Origin: Methylococcus sp.
GTDB taxonomy: Bacteria > Pseudomonadota > Gammaproteobacteria > Methylococcales > Methylococcaceae
DNA: 36,605 nt
Assembly: GCA_007280285.1 (NCBI GenBank)
Contig: QYQA01000006.1
Location: 1 to 36,605, forward strand
Reading direction: 5' to 3'
Position 1 is the stretch's first letter. Each line of letters begins with the position of its first letter. The position numbers and the translations under genes are program-made. The notes below the pieces were generated by a model, which was not told the DNA's origin, searched no databases, and was given only the letters and a program-made list of their open reading frames with translations. Shown piece by piece: positions 15,180 to 24,204 of the stretch.

Positions 15180-16532
15180 ATGGCGCAAAAACTCTACATC
15201 GAAACCTTGGGTTGTCAGATGAATGAATATGATTCTGCAAAAATGCGGGATGTATTGATGAAGTCGCATGGTTTTGTTGTCACTCAAAACCCCGAGGAAG
15301 CGGATGTCCTCCTGATGAATACCTGCTCCGTTCGCGAGAAGGCGCAGGAAAAGGTGTTCTCTGAGCTTGGCCGCTGGCGTCCTTTGAAGCTCGCTCGTCC
15401 TGATTTGATCATCGGTGTCGGTGGCTGCGTTGCGAGCCAGGAAGGCGAGGCGCTGCAAAAGCGGGCGCCCTTCGTTGATCTTGTGTTTGGCCCGCAGACC
15501 CTGCATCGATTGCCTCAGCTCCTTGATCGGGCGAGGCAGGACAAGGCCCCGCAGATCGACGTCTCCTTCCCTGAAATCGAGAAATTTGACGCGCTGCCGG
15601 AGCCTCGGGCTGAGGGTCCCAAGGCGTTTGTCTCCATCATGGAGGGCTGCAGTAAATACTGCACGTTCTGTGTGGTTCCCTATACGCGAGGCGAGGAAAT
15701 CAGTCGTCCCCTCGATGATGTGATCATGGAGCTGGTCACTTTGGCGGACCAGGGCGTCAAAGAAATCATTCTCCTGGGCCAGAATGTCAACGCTTACCGC
15801 GGGCTCATGGAGACCGGCGAGACAGCTGATTTTGCGTTGCTTTTGCATTATGTGTCCGCTATCGAAGGGATTGAACGGATCCGTTACACCACCTCGCACC
15901 CGGTGGAGTTCAGCGATAGCCTGATCGCGGCTTATGGGGAATTGCCAAAGTTGGTCAGCCATCTCCATCTCCCGGTCCAAAGCGGCAGCAATCGGATCCT
16001 TGGGCTCATGAAGCGGGGGCATACCCGCGAAGACTATATCGCCAAGATTGATCGCATCCGAAAGGTTCGCGCCGATATCTCGCTCTCTTCAGACTTTATT
16101 GTGGGTTACCCTGGAGAAACCGAAGAGGACTTTGAAGCCACCATGTCGTTGATCGAGTGGTTAGGTTTTGATCATTCTTACAGTTTCATTTACAGCCCGC
16201 GCCCGGGGACCCCGGCCGCTGGGCTTAGGGATGATGTCCCGCTCACTGTCAAAAAGGCACGACTGGCAAGGCTTCAGGGGCGGATCAATGAAATGGCGGG
16301 GGAGATTTCCCGCGGGATGCTTCAGAGCACCCAGCGCGTTCTGGTCGAAGGCAGCTCGCGCCGCGACGGCCGGGAGCTGTCAGGGCGGACCGACAACAAT
16401 CGCGTGGTGAATTTTCCGGGTGATGCGCGTCTAATTGGTCAGTTCGTTGATGTTTTTATCACCGAAGCGATGCCGAACTCGCTTCGGGGCCGCTGGGTTG
16501 CCGATACCCACTCTTCTCAGGTCAGCCAGTAG
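15180..16532 (+). CDS. miaB: tRNA-2-methylthio-N6-isopentenyladenosine synthase MiaB
   Basis: A radical-SAM methylthiotransferase that adds the 2-methylthio group to i6A37 in tRNAs. It is 450 residues long, as expected. The N-terminal UPF0004 domain supplies three cluster cysteines ([28 protein letters not shown]). The radical-SAM motif is CSKYCTFC in [20 protein letters not shown]. The C-terminal TRAM domain includes [18 protein letters not shown]. It is the first gene of the miaB-phoH-ybeY-corC cluster, an arrangement common in gamma- and betaproteobacteria. It should not be confused with the related rimO at the right end of this window. Confidence 0.97.
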   Translation: MAQKLYIETLGCQMNEYDSAKMRDVLMKSHGFVVTQNPEEADVLLMNTCSVREKAQEKVFSELGRWRPLKLARPDLIIGVGGCVASQEGEALQKRAPFVDLVFGPQTLHRLPQLLDRARQDKAPQIDVSFPEIEKFDALPEPRAEGPKAFVSIMEGCSKYCTFCVVPYTRGEEISRPLDDVIMELVTLADQGVKEIILLGQNVNAYRGLMETGETADFALLLHYVSAIEGIERIRYTTSHPVEFSDSLIAAYGELPKLVSHLHLPVQSGSNRILGLMKRGHTREDYIAKIDRIRKVRADISLSSDFIVGYPGETEEDFEATMSLIEWLGFDHSYSFIYSPRPGTPAAGLRDDVPLTVKKARLARLQGRINEMAGEISRGMLQSTQRVLVEGSSRRDGRELSGRTDNNRVVNFPGDARLIGQFVDVFITEAMPNSLRGRWVADTHSSQVSQ

Positions 16533-16539
16533 CACGCCC

Positions 16540-17529
16540 TTGACTGAAACCCTTTCGACCCTCCAGTTGCATCTTGAACCGGATGACAACGAGCGGCTTG
16601 CGAGCCTTTGTGGCCAGTTCGACGATCATCTTCGACAGGTTGAGCGTCGATTGGGTGTTGAGATCGCGCATCGGGGCAATAACTTCACGCTGATGGGAGC
16701 GGACCGTGCAACCGCGGCGGCCGCCCACGTCCTTAAAAGTCTTTTTGACGCGACCTTGGATGAAATGATCACGCCCGAGCGGGTTCACCTGACCCTTCAG
16801 GAATCCAATGTTGAAGCGATGCTGGCCACTGGCAGCGAACGGTCGATGGCGGTGTTTAGGACGAAGCGGGGGGTTATCCGTCCGCGTGGCGCCAATCAAC
16901 ACCGCTACCTTGAGAATATCAGCCGACACGATATCAATTTTGGCATTGGGCCGGCGGGGACTGGCAAGACCTATCTCGCGGTGGCCTGCGCGGTCGCGGC
17001 CTTGGAGCGCGAGGAAGTCCGCCGCCTTATTCTGGCGCGACCGGCCGTTGAGGCCGGCGAAAAGTTGGGTTTTTTACCCGGCGATATGGCACAAAAGGTC
17101 GATCCCTACCTGAGACCCCTTTATGATGCGCTCTATGAAATGTTGGGTTTTGAGCGCGTTGCAAAGCTGATGGAGCGTCAGGTGATTGAAGTGGCGCCTC
17201 TTGCCTTCATGCGGGGGAGGACGCTCAACGATTCCTTCATCATTCTGGATGAGGCTCAGAACACGACGGTGGAACAGATCAAAATGTTTTTAACCCGGGT
17301 AGGGTTTGGGTCAAAGGCGGTCGTGACAGGGGACATTACCCAGATAGATTTGCCGCGGAACAAGGAATCAGGCCTTCGTCATATTCTCGAGGTTCTCAAA
17401 GACGTTGAGGGGATTACCTTTACCTTCTTTGGCGCCCAAGATGTGGTCCGCCATCCTTTGGTTCAGCGCATCGTGGCGGCCTATGAGGCGTATGAGCTGG
17501 CCAAGCCGACGCAGCCTCATGATCGTTGA
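16540..17529 (+). CDS. ybeZ: PhoH-family ATPase (YbeZ)
   Basis: A cytoplasmic P-loop ATPase of the PhoH/YbeZ type, thought to assist YbeY in rRNA processing and RNA quality control. Walker A is GPAGTGKTYLA and Walker B is FIILDEAQN; the RLILARPAVEAGEKLGFLPGD segment between them is typical. I chose the TTG at 16540, seven bases after the miaB stop, because the N-terminus then begins just before the family block LHLEPDDNERLASL. An ATG at 16435 would force a 98-base overlap with miaB and add alien sequence. Its end overlaps ybeY by 11 bases. Confidence 0.93.
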   Translation: MTETLSTLQLHLEPDDNERLASLCGQFDDHLRQVERRLGVEIAHRGNNFTLMGADRATAAAAHVLKSLFDATLDEMITPERVHLTLQESNVEAMLATGSERSMAVFRTKRGVIRPRGANQHRYLENISRHDINFGIGPAGTGKTYLAVACAVAALEREEVRRLILARPAVEAGEKLGFLPGDMAQKVDPYLRPLYDALYEMLGFERVAKLMERQVIEVAPLAFMRGRTLNDSFIILDEAQNTTVEQIKMFLTRVGFGSKAVVTGDITQIDLPRNKESGLRHILEVLKDVEGITFTFFGAQDVVRHPLVQRIVAAYEAYELAKPTQPHDR

Positions 17530-17974
17530 TCTTGATAACGTTTGTGCCGCTTCGATTCCTGACATCGAGCGATTCTTGTGCTGGGCTCAGGCCGCGCACC
17601 GAGAAGACGACCTTGAGCTTTCAATCCGTGTTGTCGATGAACGGGAAGGTGCAGAGCTCAATTGGATGTATCGCCAAAAAGAAGGTCCTACCAACGTGCT
17701 GAGCTTCAGTTGTGATGTTCCAGAGGGTGTTCCTTGCCGTCTTCTTGGGGATCTGGTCATCTGTGCCCCGGTCGTCGAACGAGAGGCGTTGGAGCAGGGC
17801 AAGCCACAAGAGGCCCATTGGGCCCATCTCGTGATCCATGGCGTATTGCACCTTCGTGGTTTTGATCATGTCGAAGAGGCTGAAGCCGAAGAGATGGAAG
17901 CAATTGAAATAAAGATCCTGCAAGATCTTGGTTATCCCAATCCTTATGAGCTACTGGAGACATCTCGGCCATGA
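17519..17974 (+). CDS. ybeY: Endoribonuclease / rRNA maturation factor YbeY
   Basis: A zinc-dependent single-strand endoribonuclease needed for 16S rRNA 3' maturation and 70S quality control. It is 151 residues from ATG 17519, inside the end of phoH. The metal signature HLVIHGVLHLRGFDH (three histidines) is intact near residues 107-121, and the conserved NVLSF motif is present in GPTNVLSFSCDVPEG. Its stop overlaps corC by ATGA. Coupled translation with phoH fits the known functional pairing. Confidence 0.95.
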   Translation: MIVDLDNVCAASIPDIERFLCWAQAAHREDDLELSIRVVDEREGAELNWMYRQKEGPTNVLSFSCDVPEGVPCRLLGDLVICAPVVEREALEQGKPQEAHWAHLVIHGVLHLRGFDHVEEAEAEEMEAIEIKILQDLGYPNPYELLETSRP

Positions 17975-18816
17975 ATGACGAACACGCCGGCGAGCATCGG
18001 AGCTGGCTCGAGCGCCTCACTCACTTTATTTCAGGGGAGCCTGAAGATCGCGATGATCTGCTGGAGCTTCTAAGGACCGCTCAAAAGCGAAATCTGATTG
18101 AGCATGAGGCGCTTTCTATGATTGAGGGGGTGCTGCAGGTTTCGGAGCTGAGGGTCCGCGATATCAGCATCCCAAGGTCGCAAATGGTGGTCGTTCCCCA
18201 GGACGCTGAAATAGAGGCCATCTTCCCCCTGGTGGCAGAGTCTGCCCATTCCCGTTACCCCGTGATCGCTGAAGACCGAACCGAGGTGGTGGGTATCCTT
18301 TTGGTGAAGGATCTGCTGTTGCACAGTCTCAATGAGCGTTCAGCGCTGGTTCGTGAGGTGATGCGGCCGGCTTTGTTTGTCCCTGAAAGCAAGCGCCTCA
18401 ATATCCTCCTGCTGGAATTTAGGGCGACCCGAAGTCATATGGCCATCGTGGTCGATGAGTATGGGGCGGCTGCGGGTCTGGTGACGATTGAGGATGTCCT
18501 CGAGCAGATCGTCGGGGATATTGAGGACGAGCATGACTTTGGCGAGGAAGAGTTCATTTTCCGTAAAAGCGATCATGAATTTACCCTCAAGGCCTTGATC
18601 CCGATAGAAGATTTTAACGACTATTTTGAAGCTGACTTTAAGGATGATGAGTTTGATACGCTCGGCGGCCTCTTGGTGCACCAGTTGGGTCATGTTCCCA
18701 AGCGAGGGGAGAAGGTCTCTTTGGGCCGTTTCAATTTTAGTGTCCTAAGAACCGATAGTCGCCGCATTGAAGTCTTGAAGCTTCTGGTGGAGCCGCTCGC
18801 GGCCATCAAACGCTGA
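17971..18816 (+). CDS. corC: CorC/YbeX-type CBS-domain protein
   Basis: A cytoplasmic CBS-domain protein, historically linked to Mg2+/Co2+ efflux; recent work ties YbeX to ribosome homeostasis. It is 281 residues. Two CBS motifs are seen: VRDISIPRSQMVVVPQDAEI with YPVIAEDRTEVVGILLVKDLL, then VREVMRPALFVPES with HMAIVVDEYGAAAGLVTIEDVLEQIVGDI. A C-terminal CorC_HlyC domain includes FDTLGGLLVHQLGHVPKRGEKV. There is no DUF21 membrane domain. The apolipoprotein N-acyltransferase gene (lnt) that often follows is absent; the next gene is convergent mepA. Confidence 0.95.
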   Translation: MNDEHAGEHRSWLERLTHFISGEPEDRDDLLELLRTAQKRNLIEHEALSMIEGVLQVSELRVRDISIPRSQMVVVPQDAEIEAIFPLVAESAHSRYPVIAEDRTEVVGILLVKDLLLHSLNERSALVREVMRPALFVPESKRLNILLLEFRATRSHMAIVVDEYGAAAGLVTIEDVLEQIVGDIEDEHDFGEEEFIFRKSDHEFTLKALIPIEDFNDYFEADFKDDEFDTLGGLLVHQLGHVPKRGEKVSLGRFNFSVLRTDSRRIEVLKLLVEPLAAIKR

Positions 18817-18834
18817 TCCTCGAAGCATGGGTCA

Positions 18835-19659
18835 TCAGGGTTCGGCTAGGATGGCCCTGCACTCGGGTGGCATAAGAGGCTTTGGCGGCGCCGGAGGCTT
18901 CTTTTGAGGCGTCGGTTCCGACGGTTTACTCAGCCACCCATCGAGCGCATCGCAACCATCCCCGAGTGGGATCGCTTTTTGACGGACACAGGAAGGGCTG
19001 TCATCCGGGCAAGCCAGACGCAGGTGAAAGTGATCTTCATGGTAGAACCAGGGTCTGATCTTGCGGAGCCAGTCTCTGTCCCCTTGGGTCGTTCGGCAAA
19101 GCTCCTGCTTGATTCTGGCGTTGACGAAAATACGGTCCGCCTCGGGGTGTTGGGCGGCAGCCTTCAGGATGATGGCATGATTCTCGTCCCAAAGATCGTA
19201 GTTGAGGCCATTGCTGACGGGACTGAGAAGGCTAAAGGCCTTGATGTTGGAGCGGTCTTGGTTCGCCTTCAGATGAAGAGAAGGATGGAGGTCAAACCAG
19301 ACATCGACATCGAGACCGGTCTGATGGCTGCGATGGCCAAACGGCATGGGGCCACCCCGAGCCATCCCGAGGTCACCCACATGAAGAATGCCAAGGCCGC
19401 GAGCGGCTCGTCTCCCTAAAGACTTGATCGTGTCGATCAGGCGGGGGTGGCCATAGATTCGGTCGCGTTCAAGATGCATGGCCATATAGCCTTCGCCGTC
19501 CTCGGGAAGCCTTTTTGAACCCTGAAGGCAGCCGGCACTGGTGTCACCAATGGCCTTCGGGGCCCCCCCGGTGGGTCCTGAAGCCTCGGACCAGACATTC
19601 GCCTTGGCGCTGGCGGCGAGTGCTAGCCCGAGGGTGAGGGTAGCGATGAATCGAAGCAT
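18835..19659 (-). CDS. mepA: Penicillin-insensitive murein endopeptidase MepA
   Basis: A periplasmic LAS-type zinc metallopeptidase that cuts D-Ala-mDAP cross-links in peptidoglycan. It is 274 residues. The signal peptide is MLRFIATLTLGLALAASAKA. Catalytic and zinc-ligand motifs are HVGDLGMARGG, GHRSHQTGLDVDVWF and HEDHFHLRLACP. The Pro-rich tail (about 245-265) is usual for the family. The start is three bases after the stop of the coiled-coil gene upstream, so mepA is the last gene of a three-gene leftward operon with two unknown proteins. That context points to an envelope role for all three. Confidence 0.95.
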   Translation of the reverse strand: MLRFIATLTLGLALAASAKANVWSEASGPTGGAPKAIGDTSAGCLQGSKRLPEDGEGYMAMHLERDRIYGHPRLIDTIKSLGRRAARGLGILHVGDLGMARGGPMPFGHRSHQTGLDVDVWFDLHPSLHLKANQDRSNIKAFSLLSPVSNGLNYDLWDENHAIILKAAAQHPEADRIFVNARIKQELCRTTQGDRDWLRKIRPWFYHEDHFHLRLACPDDSPSCVRQKAIPLGDGCDALDGWLSKPSEPTPQKKPPAPPKPLMPPECRAILAEP

Positions 19660-19662
19660 GGC

Positions 19663-20739
19663 TTACTCGTCCCCCTCTTGGTTAGGTGAAGGGTTGTTCT
19701 CCGCCCCTTTTTCGGCCGAGAACATGTTCTTGACCCCACTAAACCATCCTTTGGCGCGGGTGACCTTGGTCTTGTGGATTTCCTCTTCCAAGGCCAGCCG
19801 CTGACGCTCCATAGCAAGGAGTTCGATTTCTTTTTGAAGGTGCGATTGGACTTCAGTGAAATTGGAGGTCCGCTCTTCTTTCTCGTCAAGGTTCGCTTTG
19901 AGTTCCAATCGATTGAGTTCCGTCTCGTGGCGAAGGCGTTCCCGCTTGATGCGGATCTCGCTGTCAATTTTTTCAGACTCTTGAAGTTCTTGCGACTGGA
20001 GCAACTCTCTGGCACGAAGAACCATTTCTTGCCGTTCAGCCCGAAGGAGTTCGGACTCCTGCTTGAGGAGGGTAAGGATATCCTGTTGCTGTTCTAGCTT
20101 CAGGCGTTGTTCGAGGAGCTGCTGTTCATGCTGCTCCCGCACCCATTGCTCTTGAGCCTCGCGGCGTCGCTTGATGATCTCAAGTGCTATCCCCTGACGG
20201 GTAGGGTCCTGAGAGGTCATGGCCTGGTCCAAAAGGGACTGATTGACCTCGTGAAGGCGGGCCTCGATGGTGCAGCGGCATCGGCTTTGAATGTCTCGAG
20301 TGGCCAAGAGTTCATGCACCAGGTCTTCGATGTCTCGCTCCAGTCGGCGTTGCCCTTGATCCAGCCACTTTGCCGTCTCAAGCCGCCTGAGCTCCTCCTC
20401 TGACACATCTTTCAACAGGGATTTGAAACGCTCCCGAATATGATCGCCGAGTCGTCCGAGATGCTCAGGATGCTGCCGGGCAAAGGCAAGGGTCGCTTGA
20501 AAGCGAACGCTGAGAGCGGCGCTGATCTCGCAAAGAGGGCCCAGGGAGGGCGCTTCAAGCGCAATCGACCACTCTTCAATCGGAAGGTCGTAGACGGTAT
20601 GGTGCAGCTTTTTGACGTAATTCTGGGGCCTTTGGAAGAGACGCTGGAAGGGGCCTATTCGGGCAACAATGACGCTTCGATCGCCTTCGAATCCTGCGAT
20701 CCAGCCGCCATCGTCCGGCATCGGATCGAAATCAGTCAT
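19663..20739 (-). CDS. Long coiled-coil protein of unknown function
   Basis: I do not recognise a named family. From ATG 20739 (MTDFDPMPDDGGW) it has about 358 residues. An upstream ATG at 20826 is less likely because it would lie inside the preceding gene. An N-terminal globular part (about 1-110) contains a Band7/SPFH-like feel (VARIGPFQRLFQRPQNYVKKLH, then LEAPSLGPLCEISAALSVRFQ), but this is only an impression. Residues about 130-320 are almost continuous Glu/Arg/Gln/Leu heptads, a long coiled coil. The tail WFSGVKNMFSAEKGAENN is charged. It overlaps the upstream membrane-protein gene by eight bases and directly precedes mepA. Confidence 0.8.
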   Translation of the reverse strand: MTDFDPMPDDGGWIAGFEGDRSVIVARIGPFQRLFQRPQNYVKKLHHTVYDLPIEEWSIALEAPSLGPLCEISAALSVRFQATLAFARQHPEHLGRLGDHIRERFKSLLKDVSEEELRRLETAKWLDQGQRRLERDIEDLVHELLATRDIQSRCRCTIEARLHEVNQSLLDQAMTSQDPTRQGIALEIIKRRREAQEQWVREQHEQQLLEQRLKLEQQQDILTLLKQESELLRAERQEMVLRARELLQSQELQESEKIDSEIRIKRERLRHETELNRLELKANLDEKEERTSNFTEVQSHLQKEIELLAMERQRLALEEEIHKTKVTRAKGWFSGVKNMFSAEKGAENNPSPNQEGDE

Positions 20740-21982
20740 GGAATTTCCGGTGCATAGCTTCAGTGAGCGCATCGTTCGGCGCATGACCTTGATGAGATCG
20801 ACTTTCTTCCGGGATGCGCGCGGCAACGATCGGGTAGAGATTCGGCGCGAATTCGACCGTGTGACGGCTCATCTTCCGAAGATACCCTCGATTCAGCAGA
20901 AAAGCGACAGCAAACATCCGTTGCCAATCGGGAACGCGCCTTGCGCGCTCAAGCTCGGTGCGCTCAATACTGAATTCGAGCTCATCATTCTGATTGATGG
21001 TGAAGTGGTTGAATTGTCGGAGTCCAAGGTAAGCGAGGTTTTTTTCTTCCTCTGAAAGAGGCCCTGGCGCCGTCATTTCGAGGCGGTATGACAGGACGAG
21101 CGTAAAGAAATCCACCATCGCGGCACAGGCCAACGCAAACCACGAGATATCCATCCACATGTCAATGGTGGGCGTGATGTCCTTGGAAAGCCCTTGAAAT
21201 GAAGGGATGCGGGGTGCACTGATCGGAGGTTGACCACGATCGGAAGCGAGGCGATCTGATTCGACAATGACCTCTTGAAAGGCCTTCATGAAGCGGTCAT
21301 ATGAGGCCTGGTCGCGGAGATTTTGCGCCAGCTGAGTCAGCGCCGTTCGTGACTCAAAGATCGCGCGGTCAAGGGGCTGTGTTTTTTGCTCCAGCGCTTT
21401 GAGCTTGATCTCTTCTCGCTGCTGAATGTCATTGAAATAAGTCCAGATCCGTCCCTTTCCAGGGCCTTGTCCTTTCATGCCGGGGTGCGCGCTGAGAAAA
21501 GCCTGCTGCGTGTCTTGGGCTGCACCACTGATGCGTTCGTGCTGTTCTTTAGCCAGCTGACTTTTGAGGTTGACCACCTCGGTCAGATAGATGCTGATCT
21601 CATTCGACAGGGCATTTTGGCGCTTCATCAGGACCGTATCGCGTTCTGAGAATTCGTAGAACTTGAAGTATGAGAAGCTGACAGAGACGATCAGAGCGAC
21701 CGTCAAAGAGATGACGACGCTCAAGAAGCGGAGGGGATTAGCGCGGTAATGGATGCTGGCAAGTTCCAGCGAGGAGATCACGATGATCGATTGAACCGCG
21801 ACGGTGACCGTGAGCGCAATCCAATGCGTAATAAAAAAGCTGAGGCCATAATAGGTGGTATATCCCGAAGCCACACTCAGCAGGAGGACAATGGGCACTG
21901 AGAGCACCCGGAGGATGCCGACGAAGGTGGTCTGAATGAGATTGAGCCAGCCACCCACGCGCCATACAGAAGAATGACTCAT
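20732..21982 (-). CDS. Multi-pass membrane protein of unknown function
   Basis: 416 residues, not recognised. Three hydrophobic helices lie at about 20-45 (IVLLLSVASGYTTYYGLSFF), 50-72 (WIALTVTVAVQSIIVISSLE) and 84-106 (FLSVVISLTVALIVSVSFSYF). A long helical region of about 160 residues (coiled-coil pattern around LMKRQNALSNEISIYLTEVV) follows, and a fourth TM helix lies at about 268-290 (ISWFALACAAMVDFFTLVLS). The C-terminal 125 residues are cytoplasmic and mixed alpha/beta. The topology suggests an extended domain on one side of the membrane. It is the first gene of an operon with the coiled-coil protein and mepA, so the two unknowns may form an envelope complex; that is inference. Confidence 0.8.
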   Translation of the reverse strand: MSHSSVWRVGGWLNLIQTTFVGILRVLSVPIVLLLSVASGYTTYYGLSFFITHWIALTVTVAVQSIIVISSLELASIHYRANPLRFLSVVISLTVALIVSVSFSYFKFYEFSERDTVLMKRQNALSNEISIYLTEVVNLKSQLAKEQHERISGAAQDTQQAFLSAHPGMKGQGPGKGRIWTYFNDIQQREEIKLKALEQKTQPLDRAIFESRTALTQLAQNLRDQASYDRFMKAFQEVIVESDRLASDRGQPPISAPRIPSFQGLSKDITPTIDMWMDISWFALACAAMVDFFTLVLSYRLEMTAPGPLSEEEKNLAYLGLRQFNHFTINQNDELEFSIERTELERARRVPDWQRMFAVAFLLNRGYLRKMSRHTVEFAPNLYPIVAARIPEESRSHQGHAPNDALTEAMHRKFHD

Positions 21983-22219
21983 GACGCGGCTTTAAAAAAA
22001 GTGGAGGTCGTGGTGGGATGGCTCGGACATTTTGTTCTTCTCATGATCTCTCCCTTAGGGCGCGCTATGCTACCGCCTGAGGCCTGGTTCTGGGAAGCAT
22101 ATGAGGAAACCTCGATGCGCTTGTTTTGGTTTTTTCTGTTGGCGGCGCTGGCCTTGATGGTGGGGATGGCGCTGTTGTTGCTGCGGACGGCAAGGTCTGA
22201 GCCTGTCCATAGAGAGTGA
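21974..22219 (+). CDS. Possible small membrane protein, 81 residues
   Basis: Two hydrophobic stretches are visible (VVGWLGHFVLLMISP and LFWFFLLAALALMVGMALLLL), with a positively charged C-terminus. The first ATG lies inside the first codons of the divergent membrane-protein gene, giving a nine-base head-to-head overlap, so an internal start is possible. No family is recognised and no strong Shine-Dalgarno is seen. It could be a real small protein or a chance reading frame. Confidence 0.4.
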   Translation: MTHDAALKKVEVVVGWLGHFVLLMISPLGRAMLPPEAWFWEAYEETSMRLFWFFLLAALALMVGMALLLLRTARSEPVHRE

Positions 22220-22271
22220 CAGGGCCGGATCTTGAGGAAGTCCGATGAGGGAGGAGTGCGCTGTGGGGCGC

Positions 22272-22691
22272 TTACTCCCCGATCAGCTTCACCAGGACCC
22301 GTTTTCGCCGCTTGCCATCAAACTCGCCGTAAAAAATCTGTTCCCAGGGCCCAAAATCAAGGCACCCCGCCGTGATCGCGACCACCACTTCCCGGCCCAT
22401 GATCTGCCGCTTGAGGTGCGCATCCCCATTGTCTTCCCCAGTCCGGTTGTGGTGATATCGGCTCAGCGGTTGATGGGGGGCGAGATCTTCCAGCCAGCGT
22501 TCAAAATCCCCATGCAGGCCCGGTTCATCGTCATTGATGAAGACCGAGGCGGTGATGTGCATGGCATTGACGAGGGCGAGGCCCTCCTGAATGCCACTTT
22601 CATGGAGACAGCGATTGACGTCCTGGGTGATATTCACAAAACCCATGCGGTGGGGGGTATCCCACCAAAGTTCTTTGCGGAAGCTTTTCAT
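22272..22691 (-). CDS. YjbQ / UPF0047 family protein
   Basis: A 139-residue single-domain protein of the secondary thiamine-phosphate synthase enzyme (YjbQ) family; its physiological role is not firmly known. Signatures are [27 protein letters not shown], with a metal-binding histidine, and [28 protein letters not shown], with the HNxxxxxNGDAH block. The tail [26 protein letters not shown] is diagnostic. It is monocistronic, divergent from hisB across 196 bp. Confidence 0.93.
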   Translation of the reverse strand: MKSFRKELWWDTPHRMGFVNITQDVNRCLHESGIQEGLALVNAMHITASVFINDDEPGLHGDFERWLEDLAPHQPLSRYHHNRTGEDNGDAHLKRQIMGREVVVAITAGCLDFGPWEQIFYGEFDGKRRKRVLVKLIGE

Positions 22692-22887
22692 GATGATGGC
22701 GAAGAGGGGATCGACGGAAAATAAAATTCTAGCAGTTGCCGCTGAATATGGGGTTCTTGGGCGTATTGGAGGTGTCCTTTGGCCGCTTTATGTCCCCCTG
22801 AGGGTCGGTTGTCTCACATCAGGCGCTTAGCAAAATCGCCCCACCGTTATATGATGATCGCCCATCACCGTATTTTCTCTGCTGACA
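22692..22887. promoter_or_regulatory. Divergent region between yjbQ and hisB
   Basis: A 196-bp noncoding stretch that must hold the his operon promoter. TTATATGAT at about 22846-22854 is the best -10-like sequence, with a weak TTAGCA upstream. I see no his-leader peptide with a run of histidine codons and no attenuator hairpin, so histidine attenuation is not supported here. Confidence 0.3.
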
Positions 22888-23481
22888 ATGATTGCTCGTA
22901 CCGCTGAAGTTGTTCGTAATACCGCTGAGACCCAGATCCGGGTCGCCATCAACTTGGATGGGTCGGGCGCCACTCGTTTTGCGACGGGTGTTCCCTTTTT
23001 GGAGCATATGCTGGACCAGATTGCACGCCATGGTCTCATGGACCTTGATGTCACGGCGGTGGGGGATCTTGCGATTGATGCCCATCACACCGTCGAGGAT
23101 ATTGGCATCACCTTAGGGATGGCCTTTGCTGAGGCGGTTGGGGATAAACGCGGCATTAGACGTTACGGCCATAGCTATGTGCCGCTCGATGAAGCCTTAT
23201 CGCGGGTCGTGGTCGATTTCTCTGGACGTCCGGGTCTTATCTATGAAGTGGACTATCGGCGCGGCCAGATTGGCGGCTTTGATGTGGATCTGTTTGGCGA
23301 ATTTTTTAGGGGATTCGTTAATCATGCCCGACTGACCCTTCATATTGACAGTTTGAGGGGGCAAAATGCCCATCACATTGCCGAGACCGTGTTCAAGGCT
23401 TTCGGGAGGGCTCTTCGCATGGCCCTTGAAGTCGATGACCGGATGGGTGGCGTCATTCCTTCGACCAAGGGTTCTCTCTAA
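22888..23481 (+). CDS. hisB: Imidazoleglycerol-phosphate dehydratase HisB (monofunctional)
   Basis: Dehydrates imidazoleglycerol phosphate to imidazoleacetol phosphate, the sixth step of histidine synthesis. It is 197 residues with no fused histidinol-phosphatase domain, unlike the enteric bifunctional HisB. The Mn-binding histidine motifs [14 protein letters not shown] and [18 protein letters not shown] are intact, and [14 protein letters not shown] is present near residue 32. It is the first gene of hisB-H-A-F-I-E, with a 33-bp gap to hisH. Confidence 0.97.
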   Translation: MIARTAEVVRNTAETQIRVAINLDGSGATRFATGVPFLEHMLDQIARHGLMDLDVTAVGDLAIDAHHTVEDIGITLGMAFAEAVGDKRGIRRYGHSYVPLDEALSRVVVDFSGRPGLIYEVDYRRGQIGGFDVDLFGEFFRGFVNHARLTLHIDSLRGQNAHHIAETVFKAFGRALRMALEVDDRMGGVIPSTKGSL

Positions 23482-23514
23482 GGACGACCGGCCGTTTTTT
23501 TCTGAAGTCCTACT

Positions 23515-24159
23515 ATGTCTACGGTTGCCGTGATTGATTACGGGATGGGAAATCTCCATTCCATTGCTAAGGCGCTCCAACACGCTGATTCAGCCACCAC
23601 GGTCGAGGTGACCGCGGATCCTCAAGTGATCCTTGCGGCTGATCGTGTGGTTTTTCCTGGGGTGGGCGCGATGCGCGACTGCATGGCGGCCCTCAAAGCG
23701 AGGGATTTGGTGCCGGTGATCACGGCAGTAGCCGCCTCGCGGCCGCTGCTGGGTATTTGTCTCGGTATGCAGGCGCTCCTCGAACGCAGTGAGGAAAATG
23801 AGGGAACGGCTTGTCTTGGATTGATTCAAGGCGAGGTGGTCCGTTTCGATCAGAACATGAAGGATGCAAACGGCGCCCAGCTCAAGGTTCCCCATATGGG
23901 TTGGAATCGACTGAACCCCACCGCTTCCCATCCCCTGTTTGAAGGTCTTGAGGGGCGTCCTTGGTTCTACTTTGTCCACAGTTATTATGCAGAGCCCCTC
24001 AACGCTGCCGATGTCGCAGCGACCACCGACTATCCCATGCCGTTTGCCGCTGCCTTAGCGAAGGGGTATCTCTTTGCGGTGCAATTTCACCCCGAGAAAA
24101 GCCAGGCGGCGGGCCTTCGCCTATTGGCCAATTTTCTTCATTGGACGCCCACGCCGTGA
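23515..24159 (+). CDS. hisH: Imidazole glycerol phosphate synthase glutaminase subunit HisH
   Basis: Class I glutamine amidotransferase that supplies ammonia to HisF. It is 214 residues. The nucleophile cysteine is in LLGICLGMQALLE and the His-Glu pair is in AVQFHPEKSQAAG. The oxyanion segment VVFPGVGAMRDCM and the N-terminal VIDYGMGNLHSIAKAL complete the family pattern. It works as a HisH-HisF heterodimer; hisA lies between the two genes. Confidence 0.97.
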   Translation: MSTVAVIDYGMGNLHSIAKALQHADSATTVEVTADPQVILAADRVVFPGVGAMRDCMAALKARDLVPVITAVAASRPLLGICLGMQALLERSEENEGTACLGLIQGEVVRFDQNMKDANGAQLKVPHMGWNRLNPTASHPLFEGLEGRPWFYFVHSYYAEPLNAADVAATTDYPMPFAAALAKGYLFAVQFHPEKSQAAGLRLLANFLHWTPTP

Positions 24160-24204
24160 GGCGTCCCCATGTCTTTATTGACCTGATATCTTAGGAGATT
24201 ATTC

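Noticed and set aside
14985-16022. 345-residue minus-strand ORF inside miaB
   Set aside because: It lies wholly opposite the well-supported miaB frame and has no family likeness; it is a shadow reading frame.
16435-16539. ATG start for phoH at 16435
   Set aside because: It overlaps miaB by 98 bases and adds sequence unlike the family. TTG 16540 gives the expected N-terminus.
22692-22887. Histidine attenuator before hisB
   Set aside because: No leader peptide with consecutive histidine codons and no terminator hairpin could be found.
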